From the NCBI GenBank assembly GCA_029168955.1, contig JAPDOI010000022.1, positions 1,178,001 to 1,242,000 of the forward strand: 64,000 nucleotides of DNA, given 5' to 3'. Of the stretch, positions 22,645 through 33,062 are shown piece after piece. The first letter of the stretch is position 1. Each line of letters begins with the position of its first letter. A program made the translations under genes and the position numbers. Under the pieces are notes generated by a model. The model was not told the origin of the DNA, made no database searches, and was given only the letters and a program-made list of their open reading frames with translations. Source of the DNA: Aplectana chamaeleonis (Eukaryota; Nematoda; Chromadorea; Rhabditida; Cosmocercidae).

Positions 22645-23416
22645 GTAAATGAAAAAGCATTTTATATGTCTGGCAGTGTTTATCACTGATGATGGATGTG
22701 TTCAGAAAAAACGTGACAATGACTCTCCTAAATTTTTACTTGATCACTGAAATCAACCTAACACTAGGTAACAGTAGGAAAAACTATATCATTACATCGT
22801 ATTAACTATGTGTTTCCGACATACCAGCGGGTGGTCGGTCTTTTGAGTGCTCTTCCACTTCACTTCTCTTCGACGGAGACTCGGGGTCGACTTTTTGAGC
22901 TCATAATCAGAACGTATTTTCTCCTGACACCTGTAAGCAGATTCGACAAACGCCCTAGGTCTCCAATGCAGATTGAATACGCAACTTCTCTTATTGTAAG
23001 TGAATTTTTTTGTAAAGCGTTTTCAAATCTCCGTTGAAGCCCGCAGCTGCCACTACGGAAATATCCGATGAGATGTATTTGTTATGAGTTTATTATTCGT
23101 TGAAATGGATTCTACGAATAGTTTTCAATTTTGAGATATACGCGTTGAAGCCAATAGTTTTCGGTCCTTTATTTGACGTTACATACTTAGCGAAAATCGA
23201 CTAAGGCGTGGTCCGAAATTGCATTATATTCCATCACATTTTGTATACCAATAAGCTCTTCATTCTCTATTAGAACTAGATTAGTGGTATCCGTTCCGTG
23301 TGCTATTTCATGTCATTAGGTTTCACCTGAGACTCTCATGGTATGGTTTTCGAAAGCAGAATTTGAAATGTCGAGTCATTTCTGTGCTTAACGAATACTG
23401 TCTCACATCTCTTCAG

Positions 23417-23583
23417 TCAATTGCCTATACTATTTCGAATCATCAATGGGCGCATTCTGGCACGGCGGGTTCACCTGCTGGCATGTTTATGTTGGAATGC
23501 AGTGGTTCTGTGCAGAATTTATTCTCCCGGCTTCTATTGTTATCGATATAATTGTAACGGTGTTTCTGCTCAAAAAACATAAG
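23417..23583 (+). CDS. SRX-type chemoreceptor, exon with TM5
   Basis: Bounded by a CTCTTCAG acceptor and a GTGAGG donor (23584). It begins with two bases that complete a codon from the 22.4-kb exon, giving NCLYYFESS, then WHVYVGMQWFC and the hydrophobic ILPASIVIDIIVTVFLL with a basic KKHK end. In SRX receptors a C.YYF-like loop precedes TM5, as here. The intervening intron would be 772 bp. The last exons (TM6-TM7) were not found in the following kilobase, so the gene is incomplete or its 3' exons are diverged. Confidence 0.65.
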
Positions 23584-24416
23584 GTGAGGCTTTTGATTTA
23601 TTCATTCATCTTCTCGCGAGAGTTATCGCTCCTCAAGAAATGCTAGGCGCAGTCAGTCCTTCAGCGAAAGCCGGAAGCGGCGCTCCCGCCTGACTGGCGT
23701 AATCTGAATCATTAGTCTTGACCTCTGCCGCGACCGAGTGAGGTCGATCTTCCTGCTTCTCCTGGTCATATTTTTCGTCGTGACGTACAGTGCTTCTTTT
23801 TGAGGCTTTTGGCCTTTGAAACACTAGCACGTTACCTGTTATACAGATTGCTTGCAATGAGCACTCTCCACAAACAGGTCTCTAGCCTCGACACTGGATT
23901 ATTGATCGTGATATGAAGTTCGGTGATAGCATTTCACCCCCTTTTTTCTCTTCCTCCGCATTCTCTCCACATGTCTTGTGGTAGAAACTAATATCTATTG
24001 TTTGTGCTCCTTCATGAAAGCAACCAGTTTTCATGTGTTTCGCAATGTCCTCATAATTCAGTTGGGACGCGTATTGATCGATACAAGAAAGTCCAAGTGG
24101 GTAACACCAGATTGTCCTTGCCGGCTATGTGGTATCTCTCCAAAAGGGGTCTTCCAAGCAGAAGTGGTTTTGTTCGTGTCACAAACGTTCAACAAAAAGG
24201 GAACAATAGCAAAGTGGGGTGAGAAGAGTCTAAAAAAGTGAACAATGTCTTCTGAGAGTGATTTTCTAGGCCGACACTTCTAAACAACGAAAACAAACCG
24301 TTGCCCTGTTCTCCCTAGAGGTAGTTTGTGGTTCCGAAGCAGACTCTGATTATTATAGTTGTGCCCTGGACGAAAAGACCGAATATCGAATGAACTCGAA
24401 GGATCCCGTCTTTTTT
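23584..24416. other. No further receptor exon found
   Basis: An open frame at 24046-24240 follows a TAATTCAG acceptor-like string and reads RVLIDTRKSKWVTPDCPCR; it has no membrane segment and is not recognised. No SRX C-terminal motif was seen. Confidence 0.4.
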
Positions 24417-24560
24417 ACATCCGATTTTTTTATAGATTCGAATACCCCCATTTTTTGAAGTCCGATTTTTGAATGCATTCGAATCGCCCCTTTTTTTGAA
24501 GTCCGAATTTTGACTATACTTGAATGACCCCGTTTTTTCGAGTTCCGAATTTCAAATAGA
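24417..24560 (+). repeat. Minisatellite, unit 41-42 bp (AAGTCCGAATTTT..TTCGAAT)
   Basis: The string TCCGA recurs at intervals of 41, 41 and 42 bp within units that read TTTTTTGAAGTCCGA, then TTTTGA and TTCGAATNNCCCC. About 3.5 diverged copies. Confidence 0.7.
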
Positions 24561-25001
24561 TTCTATATTCGAATAATTTGGAATCAACAAACTGAAAACA
24601 ACCCAGTTGAGCAGTCAATGTATTCTCTATTTCGAAGTAAATCTTACTGCCATTCGTCGTGAGCGTGTGCACGCGTATGCTACGTCCCCTTTGCCACACA
24701 CTTTCCCGCCATTCCCAAAACTTGAATGTGGTGTGCCCACTCCACCCATTTTCCTGTGGCTACCGAGGAAATGGGTGGGGCGAGCACACCATATTCGAAA
24801 ATTCGGGGCCGAATATTGCTATTGGTTGCTCGTTTTAGGCCGGTTTTCAACACTGTTGTTGTAATGGGCCACGGACCTTACGATTTCTGGTGATAAGTTG
24901 AAGGCAAAATCATGAGTACTCTTTAAATAACATGGATTTATATGATAATCAGTAAGTAATCAACGTGTTGCGCACGCTACAAATGCAGCGCTACTCACTT
25001 T
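24561..25001. other. No gene; contains a hairpin at 24724-24796
   Basis: GAATGTGGTGTGCCCACTCC, then ACCCATTTTCCT, pairs with AGGAAATGGGTGGGGCGAGC then ACACCATATTC over a 10-bp loop, with a few mismatches. Otherwise unremarkable. Confidence 0.6.
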
Positions 25002-25318
25002 CCACGACGTCCTGATGACGTGGTCAGATGCCCTGTGTACTTGGCACGACGTCTTGATGACGTCATCAGATGCCCTATGTACTTGGCACGACGTCTTGAT
25101 GACCTCATCAGATGCCCTATGTACTTGGCACGACGTCCTGATGATGTCATCAGACGCCCTATGTACTTAGCAAGACGTCCTGATGACGTCATCAGATGTC
25201 CTATGTACTTAGCAAGACGTCCTGATGACGTCATCAGATGTCCTATGTAATTGGCACGTCGTCATGACGTCATCGGTTGTCCTATGTGCTTGGCACGACG
25301 TCCCGATGACGTCATCTG
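25002..25318. repeat. 42-bp tandem array carrying TGACGTCA palindromes
   Basis: About 7.5 copies of a 42-bp unit (GATGACGTCATCAGATGCCC, then TATGTACTTGGCACGACGTC and CT). GATGAC starts at 25014, 25056, 25098, 25140, 25182 and 25224, exactly 42 apart; the next units are 41 and about 42. Exact TGACGTCA, the CREB/ATF-type palindrome, occurs in five units, and other units differ by one base or more. Since 42 is divisible by three, both strands appear open (about 77 codons each); these are not genes. Confidence 0.92.
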
Positions 25319-25639
25319 AAGGCCCACCCACCTACCAATTGATTTCTCACCAGCTTGCCTACGTACCCACTTACCTGCCTGACCATGGGCAACTGCTTGC
25401 CTGCGACCAGTGGCTACTACTAACAATAAGGGTGCTTAATGCCAGCAACGAGGAACGAGCAACAGTGCATACTCCACACGTTGCAAGGCGCACAACACCG
25501 AGTTTTCGCTAAGCTTTTGCCGATCCAACTTTGTTATTTTTAAACCGATTTGACTCACGTTTTTTCAGCAGGTGTCTTCTGGACTCTCTCACGTATATCC
25601 AGAAGGAAATCTCTAGAAAATTGTTTCACAGGTTTCGTT
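25319..25639. other. No gene seen
   Basis: CCTACCAATTG / CTTGCCTACGTACCCACTTA, pyrimidine-rich simple sequence, then AT-rich spacer. Confidence 0.35.
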
Positions 25640-25735
25640 ACCTATTTTACAAAATTCTAGGTGATCACAAGTCCCGGGCAGAACCAAACCTCTCCCGCTG
25701 CTTCGCGGCGGGAGCGATTAATGAAATTATATGAT
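25640..25735 (+). repeat. LINE-like tail with hairpin
   Basis: AACCAAACCTCTCCCGCTGC, loop TTC, GCGGCGGGAGCGATTAATGA. The stem (25692-25701 with 25705-25714) pairs fully if one U.G wobble is allowed. The inverted copy at 38.69-38.73 kb shares the flanks (AACCAAACCTCTCC and GGAGCGATT.ATGA) and a similar stem with compensating changes. The link to a LINE 3' end is inferred. Confidence 0.55.
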
Positions 25736-25789
25736 TCTTACAGTGTACGGCTTGCTGGGGTAATTGGTAACTGGGTCATTTAAATATCT

Positions 25790-27000
25790 TTACGGAGTTT
25801 GTCGGCTAGCTTCCGCGGGACTGACGTCATTATGATGGCGGGCCCGGGGAAATACGCACCTTTCCGTCAGGTATCCATTCAAACGTATGCTGCATCTGTA
25901 TAGCGTTTTGAAATTTTGGAAGGATAAGTGAGCGTAACGCAATAGTCGAGGTCGACCTTCGAACGCCGCTTGAGAAGGTGTTGGGAGATTCAGGCACCTA
26001 CTTCGCGTCACACTTTGATGTTCTGCGCCGATTTCCTTGTAGAGGACTTCGTTATGACATAATCGCGGCCAGGAATATCCAAGCCAACGTCTAAACATCT
26101 CTCTCTGTGCAATCCAGCCTTTCTATCTGCGTCTTGGGTGCTGTCCATATCTCCGATTCTTACGTCATAATAGGGCAAGGAGCTTATAAGTACACGCAAC
26201 TTGACTTCTTCCGCGAAGGATGTAGACAGCAAACACGCGGTCAGAAAATTGAAGCAGGTGCGGGTCTTCTAAAAACGTATATCTACTTGCATTTGTCGCG
26301 ACGAAGGCGGAGTCCATAAGCTGCGGCATACTTCAAATCAAAGTTCACGAATTTTTGAAGTGTCGTGCTGATTTCTGCAAATATCACAATGTCGTCGGCG
26401 TAGTCCGGGTGGATCAGGAAATGTACTTATTTTGATAAGAGCACGTCCGCGGAAAACTTTACGCATAATGCTATCAACGGCGCAGTAAAATAGAAAAGGT
26501 TCTGCTACAGCTCCATGCCTTACTCCTGTTTTCACCTCGAAAGCTGACGCGGAATCGACCTGTGTACGAACTGCTGCTCTTGTTCCTTTGTTCATGCCTC
26601 CGATGAGCCGAACATATTTCTCCGGCAATCCGACACACAAAGCGTTGAGCAATCGATCACGATGAGAAGAGTCGAATGCGGTTTCGATATTAAAAAAACA
26701 AGCTGTAATTGCTTCATAAACCACAATTCAATTTTCTCTTCTCACAACGAACCCCGGGTCAAAGGTCGATTTTTCAGGCCGGAAACCGACCTGCTCATTT
26801 CTGGTAGTCTTTTGTGCCTGATGAATCGCTCCAGGATAATACCTTGTACATGACACGAAGTAGAAAGATTCTTCTGTAGCCCCTAGGGTTCGTGAGGAAT
26901 AACTTTTTGTGAAGTGGCGATGATCGTAACTTTTAACCTCACCCGGCGAGTAAATCATTAAGGAATGCGGCCCCAGCTTTCTAATCATCACCCAAAACAA
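25790..27000 (-). mobile_element. RTE-like LINE, reverse transcriptase and C-terminal pieces, pseudogene
   Basis: Reading leftward, 27000-26728 holds a broken N-terminal RT part (EQVGFRPEKST, matching the usual EQaGFRpG.ST). 26724-26338 has FNIETAFDSSHRDRLLNAL and TGVRHGAVAEPFLFYCAVD, the fingers/palm motifs of RTE reverse transcriptase; the following catalytic YADD region is frame-shifted (read as LRRRHCDI). 26232-25790 contains LRVLISSLPYYDVRIGD and the terminal PRLCHNEVLYKEIGAE region. There are several frame changes, so the copy is inactive. Family assignment is from motif order; the 5' endonuclease part was not found. Confidence 0.8.
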
Positions 27001-28174
27001 CTCCCCGAAAAAGTTTCAAGCCAAATCCCAAACATTTTTTGACATTCTAAAAATCGCCTGTCCAATACCCACTTTTCTCTCTGGAAAGCAACAAAAATGC
27101 TATTCTCTGAAAATCTCTGAAAATGCCTTAGGCATTAATGTAACTTCGAACACGTATGATTTTTCTGTAGAACATGGTTTTCTGAAACAGGTTGTATAGC
27201 TTGTTTTCTACCCCTAGAAAGCCGCGATGCTGCTATCATTCCGCTATCTTGGATGCGAATCGGTTCTTTCTCCATTTTTACCATTTCGCTCCCTCAAAAC
27301 AACCACTCGGCTTTTGTGATTAAACTATTATTGCAGCGTTGCGGCTTTCCTCCATCCAGAGATTAACGAAATAGAAAACAAGCCTAAGTGAGGTCATAAG
27401 AAAGTTCAGAACGCGGATGATTGATACTCAGGGCTACACCTAAAGCATTCGAAACATGGTTTTCTAAACAAAAAAATTACTGTATTGTTTTCATGATTGT
27501 TCTCCGTTTTCCATTTTTTTCTGGACTATCATTGTAGGGAAAATGAGTGAAAATTTCTCTTCACTGAATCACTGTTTTAGAGTGCTTCTTGTGCCAATTT
27601 CTAAGTTTTCGCCGTTGTGCTTCATTTACCGCTCTAAAAGCTGCACATATGTATCCCACGAAATGAAAAAAAAATCAGCTGTGCGAGGAGGAGGATATAT
27701 CACAGTCACCGATGATGTTTTAGGGTACTCAAACACAGTTTTCAGGGAAATGGAGGCAAAGGAACCAAAAGTATAAAGGATTTCGGTTTTATGATACAAG
27801 TGAGTTTTTGTACAAGTGAGTGAGTTACAGGTAAGTTGAGCCTTTCTTGTGGAACACGTGCTAGCTTACAAGGATGTTATTAAACAGCTTGTGGTATCTG
27901 CAGAATGAAACGTCTCGTAAACACGGTCATACAGTGCGTGTAAATTGACCTCCGCTGCTGGTTCTAAAATTCTAAACCTCAAGACAACGTGTTACGTTAC
28001 GTAAACATGGTAGCTCACCGATCCAGAAAATGTTGTAACTGTTCGGGTAATTGGAGATATTTCCAATTTCTTGTTTTAGGCCCTAAATGACCCAACTATA
28101 CTTCTGAAAATCAATTTTTTCAAAAGTCGTTTAGGACGCGTTAATCATTCAAGACGATAAAAGATGCCAACATT
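27001..28174. other. No gene seen
   Basis: Mostly AT-rich sequence. The 77-codon frame at 27543-27776 has no recognisable features. Confidence 0.4.
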
Positions 28175-28344
28175 GTAAACTCTGGTACCGCCGTAGTGAC
28201 CTGTTGATTTCGATTATCACCAGCAGCGGAGCGGTGGGCCTCGTTGAAGTATAACTAGTGATAAGGAGGTTCCGACAGAAAAGCCACCGCTCCGCGCTGT
28301 GATAATCGAAATCAACAGGTCACTACGGCGGTACCAGAGTTTAC
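28175..28344. mobile_element. Foldback element, arms about 60 bp (170 bp in all)
   Basis: GTAAACTCTGGTACCGCCGT, then AGTGACCTGTTGATTTCGAT, at the left is perfectly mirrored at the right (ATCGAAATCAACAGGTCACT, then ACGGCGGTACCAGAGTTTAC). Only the inner GCAGCGGAGCGGTGG region has differences. The near-perfect arms suggest a recent insertion. Confidence 0.88.
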
Positions 28345-28477
28345 CTGCCTCAGCCCGCTCCTGTTAAAATTTGATAAATTAATAATTCACCTATAACTAG
28401 AAAACTATCGCTTTTTGCCTTTTTTAGATGCAATACACAATCATTCTGATTATATTACTTTTGGGTGCTGGAAAGGA

Positions 28478-28982
28478 GGTCCAATACCGCGCAAATGTTT
28501 TGCAAAAAAAGCTTTTTGCGGCATTTTTCGCGCTCACAAAGCGCCGCATCGCCACAACTTGCTTCAAAGTAGTCCGAATTCAAATCGGAAGTCATTTCTG
28601 AATTGCTGTCATTGAGTGCTACAAGGTAGTGTTACAAAATGGTAGGTTCAGCTCCAGAAGTTTATAGAAAATTGCACAATTGCACTACAAAATATCTCTC
28701 TAGGAGCTGATCAGACGGTCATGATTGCAGACATCTGTCATGTTTCGACCTGTGGTCAATGTGAATTTTAGAAAGAAAAACGTATTTTTCAATAAAATGC
28801 CGAAGTTCAAAAGACTTTCCACACATATCGCTGCATTTGCCTGACTGAGAGGAACACGAAATTTCCTTGAAAATTTAATTTCGTCAAATTTTAAGTGAGT
28901 TATCGAGATGCGGCGCTTTGTGAGCACAAAAACGCCGCAAAACGCTGTTTTTGCAAAAAACATGAGCGGTACTGTATAAGGT
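28478..28982. mobile_element. MITE with ~80-bp inverted ends (TACA.TACCGC family)
   Basis: The left end (CCAATACCGCGCAAATGTTT, TGCAAAAA, TTGCGGC, GCTCACAAAGCGCCGCATC) is mirrored at the right (GATGCGGCGCTTTGTGAGC, AACGCCGCAAAACGC, TTTGCAAAAAACATGAGCGG then TACTGTA). The terminal TACAATACCGC-like string also ends the repeats at 36144 and 42509. Confidence 0.75.
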
Positions 28983-29756
28983 TAGGCATTGCGTGCTACC
29001 GTAGTGGACCAGTAGATATTTGAGGTGTAAGTGAACCTACGATGATGTTTTGAAGAGCGATGTCCTGAAGAATGCAGCTTTCAGACTCTTGTTCTGGCTC
29101 TACTAAATGGGTTGTTCACGGTGTACATTATCACGTTCTCTGACTATACCTTCGACATACCATGGATTGATCATTTATTCAAAATGAGTGATCTCACTTT
29201 AGCACTTGCATATTTGTATGTGCGGTAATATAAGTTTGTGTATATTTCTCGTATAGGAATGAAAACTAGAAAGCTTCCAGAATTTGTATACTCTTTCTCA
29301 ATAACGTCGTGCGTGATGAAGTCATGATCTTTCTGCGCTACAAGAAATCAGTGGAAATCCACAGCCTAATTGCTGTGGCACCGATTACGAAGACTGGCAC
29401 CTCCAAATAGCTAGAGTGTATATAGTAGAAATGTTTCTTAAGTGCTCAAATTGATAGCTATTCTACTTTGTGATGCTGTTCGATAAATAAGGCAGGATTT
29501 TTGAAATCAAACTTGTCTCATGGCTGTTCATTCAAACAAAAAAGTTTCGTGCATTTACACATATTTGAGATTCTGTCGGCAACAGTACCCTCGGTCCACC
29601 AGTCGAATGTCAGGGTGACTTCCACCCAAACCCCCCTCCCTCACACCCTTACGGGTTTACCGTCAGAAGGTGGAGACGGTTTGTGAAGTTGTGGAATTCA
29701 GCTGAAACTTACCTCATTGGACCAACTTTTCGACTACTGGCTGAAATCTCCTCAAA
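28983..29756. other. No gene seen
   Basis: No motif recognised. A TTAA-family left end relic, AAAGGTAGTGTTCACTATAC, follows at about 29758. Confidence 0.35.
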
Positions 29757-29799
29757 TAAAGGTAGTGTTCACTATACATGGGCATTCGAATCCAGTTTA

Positions 29800-29995
29800 C
29801 GAATGAATGAATGATTCGAATACGGCCTTTCAAAAAATTTCCGAATGAATGAATACAATCGAATAAGGCCTTTTAAAAATTTCCGAATAAGTGAATACAT
29901 TCGAATAAGACCTTTTAAAAATTTCCGAATAAATGAATACATTCGAATAAGGCTTCTAAAAATTTTACAAATGAATGAATACATTCGAAAAGTCG
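29800..29995. repeat. Minisatellite, exact 42-bp period (TTCCGAATAAATGAATACAT unit)
   Basis: TTCCGAAT occurs at 29839, 29881 and 29923, and its variant TTACAAAT at 29965, each 42 bp apart. Units read TTCCGAAT(A/G)A, (A/G)TGAATACATTCGAATAAG and (G/A)CCTTTTAAAAA. The minus-strand 70-codon frame (RMYSFIRKFLKGLI repeats) is an artefact of the 42-bp unit. Confidence 0.88.
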
Positions 29996-31243
29996 GCCAA
30001 CTATTCGAATATTTGAACCCTATTCTAATATTCGAATAATATTCGTTATTTCAAATTCGAAATCAGGACCACAGCGGAACTTTCGATTTTTTTGAGGGGC
30101 TCGGAGACCTTTTTTCGTGAACTACCGTCAAAACGGGGTCTATTTGGAGATTACCGAAAGAATTCCAGACTCAATGATCCCGTTTAAGCAGAAAACAGCC
30201 ACTGTGGTAGTGGCAGATGTGACTTTGTGATTTTGAAGGGATATCAATTCATCAATGGCCGCTAGAGAATTTTTCGGCAAAATGTTTGTATGCGGTGCTG
30301 CGCTAGATCTCAAGATGGGGAGGAGAAAAGCGACCACACAACATTGGTCACTGCGTCATTCCTTGCCAAGTAAATCTTTCCCGACCAGGTCAGGAATTCA
30401 CGAAACGATCACCACGGTTTAGTCGTGTTTGAGGCCAATCGATTCACACACGATGTGCTTAACCGTGGTTGCGGTAGACATGGGTAAAACGTGGTTAGCG
30501 CTTCGCGAATTCCGCCCAGGCTACGGCGCGAGGCGTCATGTATCACATGGAAGAGGTCGGACCGGGCGTTTGCGGAAATTTCTGCTTTCTGGCCGCTTGC
30601 GTCTTCTGTTTCTGTTTTCTGACAAACTGGACTTCTTGTTTACTGAATTAAATTTCCGCACATCCTTGGGTTAAACCCCTCGACGTTCTGTGGGAGGAGG
30701 GATCGGACCTACGACCAAGCACTAAGATAGGCTTCCATGACGGCCCCGCCATAGTCGGCCTATATGCTGTAGCCAGCCCGGTCGATACGTATTCAATGCT
30801 TTGCTTACTCAGGTCAAAATTGCCCCCCCCCGATTTGTCTCGACTGATCCCACTTGTCCCGCTCGTGGCCGTCCCGGTCGATGCGTATGCTCACTGAGGT
30901 AAGAACCCCCCCCCCCGTTGTGGCCGGACTAAGCCGTGCGCTTGAGTGTGCCAGCTCAATCTATACACATACATCGGACCACTAGGGACGGGGTAGGACG
31001 GCGCTGGATCACTAGGGAGGGGAGGGATGGCGTCGGATCACTGGGAATGGGAAAGGACGGCCCAGTCCGGCCTTCGGACGACTACGACAGGGGCCTAATC
31101 GCAGAGCGAGGGGAGGGGTATTGTGAGTCATACGGTTAGTCTAAGGTAGTATGTAAGTATATAATGATAATCGTGGTAATGATGTTTCTAGAACTAATAC
31201 ATTAAAAAACGGCTGAGTTGACCGGTGAGTGTTGACCTGACCG
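29996..31243. other. No supported gene; small repeats
   Basis: A hairpin-like pair CCACGGTTTAGTCGTGT / ACACGATGTGCTTAACCGTGG lies at about 30411-30468. Two direct copies of CGGTCGAT(A/G)CGTAT..CTCA, each followed by a run of 9-12 C, lie at 30780-30833 and 30872-30917. The 81-codon plus frame at 30429-30674 starts inside the hairpin and is not called. Confidence 0.45.
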
Positions 31244-31400
31244 CAAATGTGCGGTACCAAGCTGGGAGTGCGCAGGACGGCCGGGATAGTGTACGAGACT
31301 CAAGCGTGAGTGCGCCAAGCGCCTGTAAAGTGTACGGGACACAACTGGGAGCGCGTAAGGTGCCTGGGAAAAAGTGCCGCACCCCACTGGGAGAGCGAGA
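31244..31400 (-). repeat. Minisatellite related to 19.4 kb, opposite orientation
   Basis: GTGTACGGGACACAACTGGG and AGCGCGTAAGGTGCC, with GCTGGGAGTGCGCAGG and CCCACTGGGAGAGCG, are diverged units whose complement (CCCAGTTGTGTCCCG, GCGCAC) matches the array at 19.43-19.75 kb. About three units. Confidence 0.65.
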
Positions 31401-31799
31401 ATCTTGCGCACAAGAACGGACTACAGAAAACCTACCTATACAAAGGATTACCCCATTTGCAGAATTAAATTTTGTGAAGTTTCGATTTCAAGGATAAACG
31501 AAATAGGTCATAATCTCCAAGTCCGGTTTTCTTCAAACCTGGGCATCACCAATATATGTTTCTTTTTTCGCTATGCCAATCCAGGTTTTGTATGGTGGAA
31601 TCCTTTCTATTGGCCTTACGTTTCGGCAAGCTCGCCGTTATCAGAGGCCTGAAATTTCATCGAAACAGGTTATTCACGAGTTACACGGTCAAGCGCGTCT
31701 TCGCCTATTGCGAGTATCAACGCTTCACAAGAGCTTCAGAAACTGAACAGGTCAAACACCGATACTAACCCGCCTCGATTCCACAGCAGCCAAGCTCCG
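31401..31799. other. No gene seen
   Basis: Overlapping plus-strand frames (90 and 92 codons) with no recognisable motif. Confidence 0.35.
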
Positions 31800-32460
31800 C
31801 TACACTTCGTAAACGACTAGGAGCAAGTGAGACACCATTGAAGCTCCTAATGTCAAAATGAGCGGTGACAGTGGGCAGAAACAACCATTGTACAATCCAC
31901 ATAGCGGGATGAACGGTAGAAATTCATTCGTTATCGTTATGCACTCACTGCGATTGTTTAGTTTTGGATTTCGCTTCAGTATGTAAAACGCCTCAAGGGC
32001 TTTCCTGGCCGCGATATCAGTTTCATGGTGGAGAATAGTACACATGATCTCGTAGTCGTCGTTGTGGTGGTGTTCAACTCTGTGCTTACCAAGCGGGGTA
32101 AGAAGAGACTTGCGCCTTTTACCGGCTAGATGTTCCTTAAGTCGGACACACAGCAATCCTCCGTCTCTCCAATATATTTCTGTTGCAAGCCAAACACTGT
32201 AGTTGGTATATAACACCACTCTGGGCACAATCCCTCTCTTCCATGTGGGCACGTTACGCAGTTCGTTGTGATACAAGATCGATCGTAGAGCCTGTTTCTG
32301 ACGAGCTGATGCTTGATATTATCTCGCGGAATGTTAACAAGAACAACATCATCTTCCAGGTCAGCTCGTGCTATGCATCGACGAAGCTCAGCACTGATCC
32401 TATCCGATATGAAAGGAAGGTTGAGAGAGATCTTGCCATCGTTGATGTTATGTTAATAGG
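31800..32460 (-). mobile_element. Penelope-like element, C-terminal linker and GIY-YIG endonuclease, pseudogene
   Basis: Reading leftward, about 32455-32290 gives LPFISDRISAELRRCIARA and then VRNRLYDRSCITTNCVTCP, a linker with paired cysteines as found between RT and endonuclease in Penelope-like elements. Next comes GLQQKYIGET, the YIG half of the GIY-YIG core, after which the frame changes and continues as LLCVRLKEHLAGKRR, then PLGKHRVEHHHNDDYEI and ARKALEAFYILKRNPKLN, which supply the conserved Arg and Glu positions. The RT domain upstream was not found. The frame change makes this a dead, 5'-truncated copy. In such elements the endonuclease nicks target DNA for insertion. Confidence 0.7.
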
Positions 32461-32689
32461 TTATGTCTAATTCGGTTGCGCGCAACTCGTCTCCGTCGAC
32501 GTACTCCCCGATTTTTGGCAGAGGATTGGACTATCTGAGTGGGCGAAATTCATACTTTTGTGCAAATGAGTGGAGAAGCTTTCACACCTTCAAAATTTTC
32601 AGAAATCTTAATTGAGGGCGCATTTTAGTTTTCATCGTAAGTGGGTGCTGGGATGAGCCGCCTGTTGCCGGTCTAATTCGAATGTGGGG
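32461..32689. other. No gene seen
   Basis: Spacer between the Penelope-like fragment and the minisatellite. Confidence 0.3.
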
Positions 32690-33062
32690 CACCGAAATTG
32701 GTCGAATGTTCAAATAAACCCCAAAATTTCAATTCACGAATGAATCGAATATTCGAATAAATCCGAAATTCAAATTTCCGAATAAATCGAATATTCCTAA
32801 TTCAAAATTTAAATTCCCGAATAAATCAAGTATTCGAATAAATGCAAAATTCAAATTTCCGAATAAATCGAATATTCGAACAAATCCAAAATTTAAATTT
32901 CCGAATAAATCGAATATTCGAATAAATCTAAAATTCAAATTTTCGAATAAATCGAATATTCGAATAAACCTCGAAATTCAAATTCCCGAATAAATCGAAT
33001 ATTCGAATGCTCGAGTGTCTGAATTATTCGTATATTATTCGAATATTTATTCGATTCGGTCC
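32690..33062. repeat. Minisatellite, period about 42 bp (TTCGAATAAATC unit)
   Basis: GAATAAATC within CCGAATAAATCGAATATTCG recurs at 32780, 32819, 32861, 32903, 32945 and 32988, spacings 39, 42, 42, 42 and 43. Units alternate TTCGAATAAAT.CAAAATTCAA and ATTTCCGAATAAATCGAATA. The minus frame (NFGFIRIFDLFGNL repeats) is an artefact. Confidence 0.88.

Noticed and set aside
25002..25318. Regular repeats resembling a CRISPR array, and 76-79-codon frames on both strands
   Set aside because: Units are contiguous 42-mers without unique spacers; open frames follow from a period divisible by three. The setting is eukaryotic.
29772..29984. Minus-strand frame with repeated RMYSFIRKFLKGLI
   Set aside because: Translation of the 42-bp minisatellite; the similar frame at 32729-32938 is rejected for the same reason.
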